A DNA stretch of 64,000 nucleotides, from contig JAPEVC010000003.1 in assembly GCA_027946555.1 (NCBI GenBank), positions 62,001 to 126,000 on the forward strand, read 5' to 3'. Below the pieces are notes generated by a model. That model ran no database searches, had not been told where the DNA came from, and saw only the letters and a list, made by a program, of their open reading frames with translations. Source of the stretch: Gnomoniopsis sp. IMI 355080 (lineage: Eukaryota > Ascomycota > Sordariomycetes > Diaporthales > Gnomoniaceae). Made by a program: the position numbers and the translations under genes. Each line of letters starts with the position of its first letter. Within the stretch, counting starts at the first letter, position 1. This document shows, one piece after another, positions 11,116-24,137 of the stretch.

Positions 11116-12840
11116 CTACACCAGGTTGCAAGAATCCATGCACCCAAACCCGGCAGCAACGCCCCCTTCTTCACTCTGATCCCCCTTTGTCCGCAGCAGA
11201 TACCCAGCCTCCTCGTTGTGCAGAACTTCGCCTGTACTCTGGTTCCACACGCAGCTGCCATAGATGCCCAGCTCGCAGATGACGCCACCCTGCTCAAGTT
11301 GTCCATTTCGCAAAATTATATTCGTGACCGGTGGTGGCGTAATCAGCTCCATGAGAATGTATGATCTCCAGTGCGCCTCGGGCAATTCCTTCAAGAACGG
11401 CGGTATCGCAGCTTTATAGCAATTGTTCCCACCGCCCTCCCGCTGCGGCTTCAACACATAGCGCTTGCAGGTTTCGGCATCGAGGGCAAGTTTCCGTGCC
11501 GTCTGCCCAGGCTCACTGTCATCCATGGGAAAGATGTTTGTGAAAGTTGCCCACAGATCTTTCCAAGCTTGCGAGTTCTCCGGCACGAACCGACTGAGTC
11601 CAGAAGGCTGTGAGGCGTTGAGCTGTGGCGTAGCAAGGACTTGCTGGACTTTCTTAGCTCCAGCGAGTTGGGTGAGTACGGTGGGACATTTGATCGCCGC
11701 AGACCGCTCAAGATGGAATCGTGCCTCCCAGGCTTCTTCGTCCGGGTAGTCAGACGGCCCGTAGCCGGAGCGCATGTAGATGACGGCTACTTCAAATTCC
11801 TTGTCCGGGTTGCTGGGCAGGCGGTAGATAAGCTGGCGCTTGGGGCCGTCGGCGATGCGCGTGCGCTGGAGGATCTCGGCGAAGGGCAAGCGGAATACCG
11901 GGCTACGTGGATTGGTGGATTTCTTGAGGGCGTACTCGAGGTGGCGCTGATCGAAGACATTGCGCTCGCCGCCTTGAACGAGGAAAATGATGCAGGTGTC
12001 CAGCCCGAGATCTGACTTTCCATAGGTCTCAAAGGCGGCTTTCATGCCATTGGCTAGGCCCTCAATGCTGTTATTCGGTGGAAGGTTCTGCTTTGTGTGT
12101 GCACCTGGCTGTTGTAGAAAAGGGTACTCTGTATCGGCAAGGAACCTGCACTGCAATAAGTCAATGGTTCTGGCATACATCGAGTACATGAACATACTTG
12201 TGGAGCAGGCATGTTTGGGATGACAAGCCGCCAAAGGATGAGGCGATGGTGTTGAACTCGACCTGCTTGACTCTAGGTGTTGCTGATGGGTCTGATGTAT
12301 CCTGATGGACCATATAGTCTGACCGAAATAACCCCAGAGAAAGATGCTGTAGGATGTCAGATTCCAAGTCCAGCTCATCATAGTATTGGTGGGTTAAACC
12401 TGCCTGGACATAACCCTCTTCCTTAACTCTGCAGTGAACTTTCCACAGGTTTCCAATGAATTCATCACCATCTGCAACTCTGATCACTATTAGTCTTGGA
12501 CTTGTTTGAACGAAGGAGGGTGCTCCACTCACTCCTTGACCATGCTGCTCAAAAAATCTTCATCCTGACTGACTTTGGCGTAGAGGTCATTATATGCCTT
12601 TTGAACCTTTGTAGCCTGCTCAAAGCAGACCTCTGGAAAGGGGCTGGGAAACAATGTCACAGGAACACTGGTGGCCAGGACACCATCAGGATCTGTGTCT
12701 GCAGACACAAGGCTGGGTGGAGGTCGCACTGTCAGTCCATTGGCGACAGTCCAATCCTTGATGACCTCGACGAGCCTCGCCCTCTCAGCCTCACCTACTG
12801 CCGGAGGATAGGTCTCGGCAGTTAGATTCTGGGTGGCCAT
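11116..12840 (-). CDS. GSH2: Glutathione synthetase
   Basis: Cytosolic ATP-dependent ligase that joins gamma-glutamylcysteine and glycine, the second step of glutathione synthesis. Three exons: 12840-12533, 12479-12198 and 12145-11116, giving 539 aa. Introns are 53 bp (donor GTGAGT, branch ACTAAT) and 52 bp (donor GTATGT). The second intron has two CAG acceptors 5 nt apart; only the downstream one keeps the frame (HK|FLADTEYP). Eukaryotic GSH-synthetase signs: VEFNTIASSFGGL (exon 2), IIFLVQ and YRSGYGPSDY-type elements, the glycine-rich ATP loop PQREGGGNNCYK at about 430-441, and a C-terminal lid with LRTKGDQSEEGGVAAGFG. The ATG at 12840 is the first Met in frame. It is divergent from the SNF2 ATPase gene across 1.7 kb. 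Confidence 0.96.
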
Positions 12841-14510
12841 CTTCACAGATGAACGGTTACTTATTCACTGTCAGTTATGGAACAGAATGCATGCTGTAGC
12901 AAATTACTCTCGACACAGAAAATGTACAGCTGATCAGCATACCATCTGAGGTTTTAAAGTGAAGTACCTAGGTATGTAGTGCATTGAGAGCGAAGACAGA
13001 CTTACATCTATAGCCCAATAAACAAGCGACAGAGGTCAATAGAGATTCCTGATCTTGTAAAGCTCCGACAGAAGCTGTCCTGTAGTATGATCTTACTAGG
13101 ATCGTGAGTACCCAGGTGGTTTGCAAGACAATCCATATTATTAATCCCTCCGGCACAGGACCCGAAGCTTTACAGCCGTTCCCACTTAGGCAGACACTGC
13201 GTATTTAGCGCCTAGCACCGTGGGTACCGCCTAGAATGATGCCAAGTAGGTACCTAGGTACCCAATATGTGTGTTTCAATACTAATCTATGCATATTTTG
13301 ATGTAATTACAGCTGAAAGTGATACAAATCCAAAACCTCCAGCCTGAAGACAATCAAAGAATGCAAATTGTTAGCAGCCTAGTCCAGTGCAAGTGGTGCA
13401 GGCAACAGCCCTTATCGACGATGGCGGGGTACTTACTCTTTCCAGTTCAGGGTCTTATCACCCCGGTCGGTCACCTACTGAACCCCTCCAGACGGGCCCT
13501 CCCGTCAGTTTAGCTTTTATCCCAGCTTGGAGTCGCGTCTCTCACCAGCTTTCCTCTACAGCGCGTCTCGTCCCCATCACGATCCAGCAACCTTTCACAT
13601 TGCGCATCTGCATACTGCCTTTATTACCCAGGTATTGTTGGCACCTGCAAGCCTTCCTAATTTCTAGTTGAGTTTAGATTTTCTTTGCCTTTTTCTGCCT
13701 CCAACTATTGGCGTTTTGATTCTGCTTTAGGCAGCACACAATCTCAACTCCATTTCGAACTTCCTCCAGACACACATCTCCAGACCTTTCCAACGTCACC
13801 ACATTCACAACTTCGCAAATTCCTCAAAGCGCCAAAAATTCCACATCTCAATCCTATCTCTGGGTCACTGTCCGTATTCCCATCAAGAAGACCAGCAATA
13901 AGAATTGGTTTCAAGCCTTTCTTCCTACCCAAGGTCTCATGGATTGTGCAACCATCCCCATCAAGTAAGTCTCAAGTGCCATTCACATCACCATCAATGC
14001 AGAAAAACTAACAATAAGATAGCTTTCCTTCCCTTTTCCTCATTCCTGCCTACTGTTAGGACTTTCCTCAATCGCTTCTGGAAGCCCATATCCTGATTGG
14101 TAAGTTTCAGGCGTCTCCCATTTTCAACAAGATTGGACTTGGATCTCAAGCCTGCTTCTATTTCTCCCTGGCCCCAAATACATCAGGTATCTGAAATGAC
14201 CTTGTACCTCCCCCATATCAGGGTCACCTAATTTGTCAATACCACTCTATTCAATGTCAATCACTACTTGCATCGCTCATCTACCTACTTGCAATTATTT
14301 GCATTCTTATACCCCAAAGGCATGTTGCGGAGCAGGCGGGAAACTTCTAGTTTGGACTTCTTTTGTAGGCTACTGCAGCCTCACCCCCAGACCCTCTTTC
14401 TTGAATTAGTTTGGACACACATCAGATTGCCTGATCTCAGCAGCTTTGCATGGTTAAGGGATTCAAAAACTAATTACTTGTCTTGCAGTGAACACTTCAC
14501 CCTATCAAAG
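12841..14510 (+). promoter_or_regulatory. Divergent promoter region and spliced 5' leader of the SNF2 gene
   Basis: The 1.67 kb between glutathione synthetase and the SNF2 ATPase. On the plus strand two probable 5' UTR introns are visible: 13965 to 14018 or 14022 (donor GTAAGT, CTAAC branch) and 14100-14488 (donor GTAAGT, acceptor TTGCAG, 389 bp). The second acceptor lies 22 bp before the ATG at 14511. A TAGGTACCTAGGTACC word occurs at 13247-13262. Pyrimidine-rich sequence dominates about 13530-13900. No coding gene is supported. Confidence 0.5.
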
Positions 14511-17500
14511 ATGACAAGCCACAAGGACGACGATCCCTTTTCCTGGGATATTGACCGCGTCGTGCAAGAGCTCTGCAGCTCCAAACGCTCCTGGGTGCCA
14601 ACCCCGCGCATGCAATTTCCAGACCCTGCAGGTCTTGAAGCAAAACTTCGAGAGGGAGAGTATGATGGCGAGCTGCTGTTGTCCTCACTCACGAACGAGG
14701 CTGATCTCTGGTCCGACCTTGGCATCATTAAGAGCAAATTCAAACAGACACTCCGTACTGCCATTGCCCAACTGCGGACCCGGAGTCCAGAGTATCGCAA
14801 GTATGAGCGGTCGTTGCATTATGCCCCTGAAGACAACCTGCCATTCAAAAAGGAAAATCATTTCCTGTCTCCAGGTCTGACCGATGCTGCCACTCCAGCT
14901 TCGGCCGCTGTCGATGGACCAACCCGTGAGCAAAGCCTCTCTGAAGCTTCTGTGCAGATGTACCCTGCGGTGGCGCAGAATGACTTGCGACACGCCCGCA
15001 TCGATGACAGTGGTACCTCGCCCAAGCCCAAGAAGCGCCGTCTGGCCGCATCCGGCCTAACAAATGTGGATCTGCCAGACAGACAGACGGCCATCATTAC
15101 GGCGATCTTGACGGAGGCTGACAGGTTCACCTCCAGCCAGCCCAGCAACCTCCTCGACCGGCTTCTCAGCGGGCCAGGAGCTTACTGGGGCGAGGGCAGG
15201 CTCACATTGGAGGACCTCTTCGCTCAAGATATGAAGGACATCGACGATGCTCGAGAGTTCGGATGGGTGCAATCGCAGCACATCGGTCGAGCAAAAGCCA
15301 AGTGGGTCAACACGAAGATGAAGAAGTTCCTGCGAGAGCCTCCCCCTCTGGACCACACAGACTCCGACGAACTGCCTGCTTATGGAGAGTCCGATGAAGA
15401 GGATAATCCTCTGTGGGACGTGATCGAACGTGAAAGAGAGGATGAAGACGAGGAGGTCCGCCAAGAAAAACTGAGAGCCCAGGCCACATGCCTTCATTCC
15501 GACGAGATCGACGTCAGCATACAAGAGATGATACAAGAGCTCGTTAGTCTCTGGAACGAGACAAAGCTGTCAATCCTCCAGCGCAAGGCTTTTAAGATTT
15601 GGAATCAAGCACAGCAGAGTCGGACTCGCAACAAGCTGATCATTAAGCTTACTCAGTCCCTCCGGCACGAGAACGAGCGTCTTCAAGGCAAAGTCAAATA
15701 TCTTCGGGATAACTCTTACTCGAGCAAAAAGGAACTGCTTGGTATGAAGCCCACACTCGAGCCTACCGTGTTCGAGATTGAGAAGGCCAAGTGGACGATT
15801 ACCGTCTTGCAACGGTCTCGCGCGCCAGACAAGCCGGAGAAGGTGTCCCTGCCTTTAGCGCCACGAGACAACAAGAAGCCCAAGGTATATTCCGATGGCG
15901 GCATTGATATCTGGAGTGAAGACGAATTAGACGATTTCATCGTGAAGGACGACCCTCATTTCCAGACCACAGACGACGATGCTTCGGCCCACTTCGCCGA
16001 TGACGAGCTTCCAGTCGTCACTGATCGATCGGATGGTGCCATGGACGTCAATGCGGATGCTATGGATGTCGACGCTTCTCAGATCCAAGATCCAGGTCAA
16101 AGCTTTGGCTCCACTAGCGATGGTGACATCGAAATGTTCGACCTAACGCAAGTTGAAGAGGCTGACGGCCCCATTCCCTTACACACACCGATGAAATCAA
16201 AGTCGAAGACAAATGCTACCTCCCCATTCTCATCTGCTCAAGACGATGGTCAAATACCATATTCTGATACTGAGGCGATAGCCGAGAAGGGTACCGAGTA
16301 TTGGCGAAACAAGGGCGATCACAAACGACTGCTCATCACCCTCATTTCCCATCTCTCAAGCCAGAGGAGGGTCAAGGTGCTGGAGTCTGCTATCTATTCA
16401 GATACACCTGAAGAGCTCTGGCAAGATCAGATTGAGGTTGCAATCATGTTCAATTCTGGTGCCCGTGACAGCGAGCAATCCTCGGATAAGATCCGACGCG
16501 ATGTTGCAAATTCTGTTGCGAGGTTATTCCACGTCTTCTGTGGTGACTCCCGTTCGCTCGCGGTTGAGCAGCTACTTGCAGCTTGGCAAGAACTTTTGCA
16601 GACGATTGCAATGCGAAAACTTCTCCATTTCGAAGAATTCTGGAAATTCCTTCGATTTCTGGCTCCGTATTTTAACGTCAAGCCAATCAATCAGGACGAC
16701 CTGCTGCTGAAGAGCATTGCTCCCGAAGAGGAGGAAGACTTGACACCTCATCAGAAGTCAACGAAGGCCAGGCTTCAGAAGTCTGCTCGAATCCGCCTTC
16801 ATGAGGCGCACAGTTCCCAGGCCAAAGAGGCTCGCAGACTTGAATTTCGGGCTTCAGCCCAAGTTTCTGGGGGAACGGCAGATAAAGTTATTAACGAATC
16901 CAAGGAAGCAGGACAAGGTCTCATCTGTGTTCACCCGCACATTGCCTACAGGATTCGGCCGCATCAGCTCGAGGGTGTCCGATTCATGTGGGATGAGATT
17001 ACAAAGGATACCCACAAGGGATGCCTGCTTGCTCACACTATGGGCCTCGGGAAGACAATGCAGACGATCACTCTATTGTCTGCGCTTGCAGAGGCTGCGA
17101 CATCTGAGGACGACACCGTTTCTTCACAGATCCCAGAACACCTCAAAGCCATGAAAGTCGTTATCCTCTGCCCTGTGAATGTCCTTAGCAACTGGGTAGA
17201 GGAGTTGTACAACTGGACTCCTCCCCACCTGCTGGGGCCATTTCACAAGCTGGACTCAACTTTGAGGGGATATGAGCGAAGCCAGGTTGTCGAAGAGTGG
17301 GCAACAGAAGCAGGAAGCAGCGTCCTAGTTGTTGGCTACAGTTTCTTCATCTCACTCACAGAGAATGTGCGTCAGAGAATTCAGGATGTGTGCTCAATTG
17401 TGATCGGCGATGAAGCACACTTCTTCAAAAACAGATTGAGCAAGACCGGCATGGCTGTGAATTCTTTCAAGACAACAAGTCGGATTGCTCTGACTGGCTC

Positions 17501-20500
17501 GCCATTATCCAACAACGTCAAGGAATACTACTCAATGATTGATTGGGTAGCACCGGGATTCCTGGGAGACCCTGGCGAGTTCAATATGCGATATGGCAAT
17601 CCGATTGAGTTTGGTCTTTCTGTTAAAAGTGACCGAGGAGCTTCTAGAAAGGCCAAAATCCTCCTCGCAGCCCTGAAAAAGCTGGTTGAAACCAAGGTTC
17701 ACAGGATGTCCATGCATGTCCTGAAGGGTGGCCTTCCCCCAAAGGTCGAATTCATCATTTATTTGGATCTTAGTGAGATCCAAATGGCAGCCTATAATGC
17801 CTACTTGAAGGGAGATGTGAGGAACAGAATTGAGGGCAAGGTAATTGTGAACAATGTCTGGGCTCTGCAGGCAGTCTTGCCTCTTCTTCTTGCGCACCCA
17901 TCAATCTACCATCGAAAGTTGGAAAAGGACCGTGCAAAGATTGCAGAGGACATGAAGGAGATGAAGGCGATCATTGCAGAGGCGGACCAACCAGAGGGAG
18001 GCAATCCCGACAAAGCAAGCCCAGAAGCGCCACTTGGCATACCATCAGAGACAGTCCTTGATGCTCTCAAAGTCTTTGACGAGCCTGCCAAGTACAATGC
18101 AATAAGCGCCTCCTACAAGATGTTGGCGTTGGACAAGATCCTTGAGGAGTCTTTGAAGCTCGGGGACAATGTGCTGGTCTTCTCGCAAAAGTTACCTGTT
18201 CTCGATTACATCGAGGAACACCTGCTTCAAAAGAAATCTCGGAAGAGCTATCGCATTGATGGGTCGGTCAACCCTCACACGAGACAAGCTAAAGTCCACA
18301 GCTTCAACCAGAGTCATGGGGCAGTCTTTCTGATTTCGACCACAGCAGGCGGTGTTGGCTTGAACCTCCACGGTGCTAATCGGGTTGTCATTATGGACTC
18401 GCAATACAACCCTACACATGAGCAGCAAGCAGTTGGAAGGGCCTACCGTATTGGACAGAGAAAGCCTGTATTCGTGTACTGGCTTCTTTGTGATGGCACT
18501 TTCGAAAAGACAATGCAGAGCAAGCAGATCTTCAAGACTCAATTGAGTTCTCGAGTGGTCGACGACAAAGCTCCGATTGCAAAGCATGACCAAGATCTCC
18601 TAAGATGGTTCTATCCGCCAATGCTGGTGCCACATCAGGACACATCTCGCTTCCAAGGACGGGACGCAGTACTGGATGCAGTTCTGGCTTCAGACATCAC
18701 CACTGGCATTTCATCAATGGAAACCACTGATACGTTCGAGGAAGAGGAAGAGGGTGAGGACAAGGAGCTTTCACCCAACGAGCTGGAGCAAGCGAATCAA
18801 ATGGCCCTTGGCAAAATCAGTGAACTAACCCTTCCAAAATTGAAGAATGAAGTCCAACAGCTTCCCAATTTCAGCCCTATGCCTGTAGTTGCTCAGCACT
18901 CAGGAGTAAACAGCACTTCCAACCCTAATCACCTTATTCAACAGCCACCCAATCTCAGCCCTATGCCTTTTGGTCCTCAGCAGTCAGGAGTAAGCAGCAC
19001 TTCCAACCCCATACCCCTTATCCAGCAACCTTCAAAGGTCAACCCTATGCCTGTTGTGGCTCAGCAGTCAGGAGTGCCTGTTCTTGCTCAACACCCAGGA
19101 GTAAACATCACTTCCAACCCTTATCAGCTTATTCAACAGCCTCCCAACTTCAGACCTATGTCTGTTGCTGCACAGCAACCAGGAGTAGACAGAACTTCCA
19201 TTTCCTTACCCCTTCGTCAACCTCCCAACTCCATACCAAACTCCACACCCAGACCTGTCATTGCCCAGCAGTCAGGATCGAACAACCCTTCCAATCCTTC
19301 ACCCCTTGTTCGCCAAGCTAGTCACCAGTCACCAGCAGCTGGTAACACAGCCGCCTACAAATGCCCAAAGATCTGGGCCAGGCGACTGAAAGCAATATCA
19401 GCTCCTAGTGACTTGAAAGTCGCATTGTCGACATACTGGCGATCTATCCCTTACCTTGATTGGGTGAGAAGTCAGGCTAACGCGCACAAGCAGGGGCCAA
19501 CAGGTATTGCCTTTACGCGACCCGGTTCTGGAACGAATCCAGGACGAGTTGGCTCTTCGAATGAGCTGCCTGGCGGGTCTCCAGCACAACTTGACGGCGT
19601 GAATGACCCGAGATTCAAGGAGCAAGCGTTCGCTAGAATTGGCATGCGCAGTACACCTCTAGCTGTCACCCAGACGACACCCCAGCCCTTCTGTATGCCA
19701 GGGGCTGAGCAGGTTCGAAAGAGAGTTACACTTGGTGGCAATGGTCAACCTGGTTTTGGCACGCCGGATAGTCAACCGTTCACGCTTTTTCTCGATACTC
19801 CCCAGCCAACCGTTGCCTGGCGAGAGTCCAACCAGCAAGATACTGATCCTGGTCCCAGTGCGTCCTCTAACGGAGCTGCTAATGGACAGCCAACACGAAC
19901 AACCTCAGTACCAAAACATGACTTGGTTAATGGAGCCAAGAATGCTTTTCAAGGCAGTCTCAGAGCGTCTCTGAGCCATACGAACTACCTAGGAGCTGAT
20001 GCCTTTCGTGATAGCATTGACTACGAATTCTTCATTGCAAGTATTGAGAGCGCAATGTTCTCTGCGGGCATCCAGGGCCTCGCAAAGAGAACAGTATGGC
20101 TCAAGCTTGAAGATGTCGTCCGTGAACACCCAAAGTCTGCCGAAGCCATGATCTCTCAACGCGTCACAGGTCTCAACCTTGTCTATATGTCGAAAGACCA
20201 GATGCTGTTCGCACTTGGCGTACATGCGACGCAAGATCCGGACGTAGGAGACCCTTTTCTTTAGTTTCGCAAGATCTGAGATTTGTTGGAACTCATGTTT
20301 GGTGTCGGATTGATTTCTGTGCTGACATTCCACTGCTCCGAGCAGCATGCGCGAGAATTCTTGCAGCGGTCCAACAAGAAGCAAAACGATACCAATTCAG
20401 CTGCAGACTTTGCAGCAATGGAGAACGTATTAAGAAAGAGGCAAGAGAAGCCTATCAAACAGGAGAAGCGAGGTTCGAAGACACCAAGACCCTCGACTAG

Positions 20501-20543
20501 CCCCGGTAACTCGATATCTGATCCATTTGTGATCGATGACTGA
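14511..20543 (+). CDS. SNF2-family DNA-dependent ATPase (Rad54/ATRX/ARIP4-like), chromatin remodeller
   Basis: Nuclear ATP-driven DNA translocase. Exon 1 is 14511-20243 and exon 2 is 20346-20543, giving about 1,976 aa. The helicase core starts near residue 815 (IRPHQLEGVRFMWDEI). Motif I is MGLGKTMQT at about 844, motif II is DEAH at 967-970, motif III is LTGSPLSNN, motif V is TTAGGVGLNLHGANRVV at about 1278, and motif VI is QAVGRAYRIGQRK at about 1307. The N-terminus has acidic stretches, and residues about 1447-1607 hold degenerate Pro/Gln repeats. The ATG at 14511 was chosen because the open frame upstream contains a 3' splice site (TTGCAG at 14483-14488) and looks like leader. The apparent stop at 20262 is most likely inside a 102-bp intron (donor GTAGGA, acceptor GAGCAG), and exon 2 ends SDPFVIDD. 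Subfamily placement is tentative. Confidence 0.9.
18850..19330 (+). repeat. Degenerate tandem repeat inside the SNF2 gene
   Basis: About five or six imperfect copies of a unit of roughly 75-125 bp. Each encodes a version of LIQQPPNxSPMPVVAQQSGV followed by a short linker such as NSTSNP. Copies differ at many positions and in length, so this is an old, coding minisatellite that keeps the reading frame. It sits between the ATPase core and the conserved C-terminal region. Confidence 0.75.
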
Positions 20544-21655
20544 GAGAAGGATGCATTTGATTTTTTTTCTTTATTTTATTGTTTTCCAAAAGCATGATCT
20601 TTTATCGTTGGCGTTGTCGACAAGATACCCGGTGGGAACATTGATTTTGCTCGACTTGGCCTTGGGAAGCCTTACGATGGAGTTCAAGGGACAGCTTGTC
20701 CCGAGGAGACCTTTCTGGCGTTTGGTAATAGAGAAAGGGGGAACATAGGGGCGGGAAAATTGATGCACTCATGAGCAAGTGGAACAGCATTGCCGGTTTG
20801 CGTGCAAGCAGGGGAAGCACAATGGTCCTTTGGTATTTACGTGGCTAGACCTCAGGAGGCCTGGTGGCTCGCTCGATGGATGGTATGTCTCCACAAGCAT
20901 GGGACGATACTTGATAGGCTTATTATTACATGACTGTGGTAATTTGGGGTTTGAATTTGTGAGATGCTTGACGGATACGAAACCGAGACATGTACTATGC
21001 AGGGCGTAAAGCATGTGTGATGACTGATGGGTGTCCTACTGCTTCTTCACCACCGGAATGACCACAGTCAGCGTTCCTCGAATTGTTCTAGAAGGTTTTC
21101 GGCGGCCAATGAGAGTACTGCGGTATGTTATTACGGCCGACATGGGGCCCTGCATAGGGTCGTTTTCAGGGCCAAGCCGAAAACCCGGGGCCCGAGGCGA
21201 GGACATGAGTAAGGATACGCGGCATGCTTGGTCACTGGGCGTAAGACGACGTGCAGTTGAGGGATGAGCAAGTAAGAGACGTACAGTCTGTATTGTAAAG
21301 AAGGACCAAGCGGTATGAGAGGAGAGTGCAGTGCAGACAGGTGTAGTACGCAGCAGTACGCAGTACATAGTAGCATCGGGGTTCTCGGTCGATTACCGGA
21401 GTGGTCAGGCGTTTATTATTTAGCGGTCACCGCAAACGCACGTTACCTAAGGCAGGAAGTTACCGACGGGGCAACCTTGTGAAACGGCAGCTGCGTATAG
21501 AGCAAGTGCAGGTCGTCCACGTCTTCGCCCCTCCGCATCCGGGCTTCCGAATCATTTTTCCTCTGCCCTCCTTTCCCAACAACCAACACCATTTCTTGCT
21601 GCCACCACCAACGCTACTTCCACCTAGACATCGCCAATTGCAATCAACAACAACC
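20544..21655. other. Intergenic region upstream of ALA synthase
   Basis: About 1.1 kb between two plus-strand genes. A T-rich tract at 20556-20585 probably belongs to the 3' UTR of the SNF2 gene. The last 150 bp before the ATG at 21656 are C/A-rich leader with repeated CAACAAC and CACCA words. No gene is seen. Confidence 0.4.
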
Positions 21656-23567
21656 ATGGACGCTGTCCTGCGGCAGTCCAAGGCCATGTGCCCCTTCTTG
21701 AAGAAGGCCTCGCCCGCCACTCTGCGCGCTCTGTCGACCTCGACCCGTCCGGCGCCACAGGCCTCGTCCCCTTGTGGCGGCACCATGTCCAAGCTGCAGC
21801 TGCTCGCCCACCGCTGCCCCGTCATGGGCAAGGCCCTCGTCGTCCAGTCCGCCAAGTTCGGTCGTGTTGGCGGCGGTGTCGGCATCGCTGCCGGTCATCA
21901 CTCGGGAAGAATGGGCAGGACCAGGGGCCTTCACACCAGCCGCAGCCAGGAGGCCAGGGCTGTTGATGGGCCGCTGTTCCGTGAGAAGGGTATGTTTAAC
22001 ACCCTTGAGCATCACTCGTGACGTGGACGGGATGACTGAATGACCTCTAGCCGTAGCTCCGCCTATCGTTCCCCGCGCGCCCGCCATCTCTCCCGTCGGC
22101 CCCGAGGGCAAGTTCGACTACGAGGCCTACTACAATGCCGAGCTCGACAAGAAGCACAAGGACAAGTCCTACCGCTACTTCAACAACATCAACCGCCTCG
22201 CCAAGGAGTTCCCCCGTGCCCACATGGCCTCCCGCGAGGAAAAGGTCACTGTCTGGTGCGCCAACGACTACCTTGGTATGGGTCGTAATCCGCACGTTTT
22301 ACGCTCTATGCACGAGACGCTGGACGAGTACGGTGCTGGAGCCGGTGGCACGCGCAATATCTCGGGCCACAACAAGCACGCTGTTGAGCTCGAGGCTACC
22401 GTCGCAAAGCTGCATTCCAAGGAGGCCGCCCTGGTCTTCAGCAGCTGCTACGTGGCAAATGATGCGACCCTGGCGACATTGGGTAGCAAAATGCCCGAAT
22501 GTGTGATTCTGTCGGATAGTCTAAACCATGCCTCGATGATCCAGGGCATTCGGCACTCCGGCACCAAGAAGATTGTGTTCAAGCACAATGATGTAGAGGA
22601 CTTGGAGGCGAAGCTGGCATCGCTGCCACTTCATGTTCCCAAGATTATCGCTTTCGAATCTGTGTACAGCATGTGTGGCTCGGTTGGACCAATTGAGAAA
22701 ATCTGCGATCTCGCCGACAAGTATGGCGCCATTACCTTTAACGATGAAGTGCATGCCGTCGGAATGTACGGCCCACACGGTGCTGGAGTTGCTGAGCACT
22801 TGGATTTTGAGGCCCACAAGCAGGGCCGCCCTAAGGGCACAATTATGGACCGCATCGACATCATTACCGGTACACTTGGCAAGGCCTACGGCTGCGTGGG
22901 TGGCTACATTGCAGGCAGCAGCAAGCTTGTGGACATGATTCGCTCTCTTGCTCCTGGTTTCATCTTCACGACTTCTCTCCCCCCAGCGACCATGGCTGGT
23001 GCCAAGGCTGCCATTGACTACCAGATGAACTACCACGGCGACCGCAAGCTGCAACAGCTTCACACCCGCGCCGTTAAAGGCGCTTTCGAGGAGCGTGATA
23101 TCCCTGTGATTCCCAACCCTAGCCACATTGTTCCGTTACTGGTTGGCAATGCCGAGGTCGCCAAAGCGGCGTCCGACATGTTGTTGCAGAAGCACCAGAT
23201 TTATGTCCAGAGTATCAATTACCCCACGGTTCCTGTCGGCCAGGAACGCCTGCGGATCACACCAACTCCCGGTCACACCAAGGAGCTGCGTGACGAGCTC
23301 GTCAACGCTGTGGATCAAGTCTGGACCGAGCTTGGAATCAAACGCACCTCCCAGTGGGCTGCGGAAGGCGGCTTCATTGGCGTCGGTGAAACGGATGCCC
23401 CTGTCGAGCGGCCGCTGTGGACGGATGCCCAGTTGGGCATCGAAGAGGGCGTCAAGGAGATCAAGGCCGAGCAAGCTCAGAATGGCGTGACTATGAAGAG
23501 CGGCGGAGTCCTGGAGATGTTGCTCGAGCGTGAGCTGATCAATAATCGGCCAGTGACTGTCGTTTAA
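21656..23567 (+). CDS. HEM1: 5-aminolevulinate synthase, mitochondrial
   Basis: PLP enzyme of the mitochondrial matrix that condenses glycine with succinyl-CoA, the first and rate-setting step of heme synthesis. Two exons: 21656-21989 and 22051-23567, giving 616 aa; the 61-bp intron has donor GTATGT and acceptor CTCTAG. The N-terminus is a mitochondrial presequence with two Cys-Pro heme-regulatory motifs, C12-P13 (KAMCPFLKK) and C54-P55 (HRCPVMGK), which in this family let heme block import or activity. The catalytic core shows WCANDYLGMG, the glycine-rich GAGAGGTRNISG, the NDEVHAVGMYG segment and the PLP lysine K389 in TGTLGKAYG. A fungal-type C-terminal extension follows. The 3' end faces the NUDIX gene. 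Confidence is very high. Confidence 0.97.
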
Positions 23568-24137
23568 ATCCTAAGAGACTTTGAGAATACCTGTTTTGTC
23601 AGCCATCTGAGAGCTCACCGGACTCATTCACCCTCGTTCGAGCGGGCGACGGCAGGGAGGGGGGATTGAATACTTTTCTGATGCGATTGAAATTCTGTTT
23701 GAGGGACTTCTGTAACACACGGTTTCTATCTGTAGGAGAGATCCTGTGGGTGAAGCCTGACGTGTTGACACAAAAAAACACTTGCCTACTACCTAGGTAA
23801 TGAAATCATTGGCATCGCCTAGAGAGCGATTTGACTGCCACATTAGTATTTCCCCTTGCAGCAGCGTGACGATGAATAAATGTCGCCACATGTTCGTGAC
23901 TAGGCCTGGAAGTTTGGGCTTGGAGCCACGCTGATGTGAATATTTTGCAGGGTCTGTGAGACCCGCCATTCAAGTACGCCATCAGCGTCTTGCGCCGATT
24001 CCTTAATTCAATCGAGATCTCGGCGGGAGGATCTCAGATCCCCTTCTCTGCCTCGTTGGGCAACGTTTATGTCGCTTCAGTACGTATGTTATCTCTAGAC
24101 ATACGGAGGCTGTGCAGTCATCAGATCGATACGCATC
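23568..24137. other. Convergent 3' gap between HEM1 and the NUDIX gene
   Basis: 570 bp with short overlapping open frames only. A CTACCTAGGTA word occurs at 23790-23800. Read as two back-to-back 3' UTRs. Confidence 0.4.

Noticed and set aside
14268..14510. The SNF2 open frame starting upstream at 14268
   Set aside because: It contains a splice acceptor and lacks conservation signs; the 14511 ATG is preferred.
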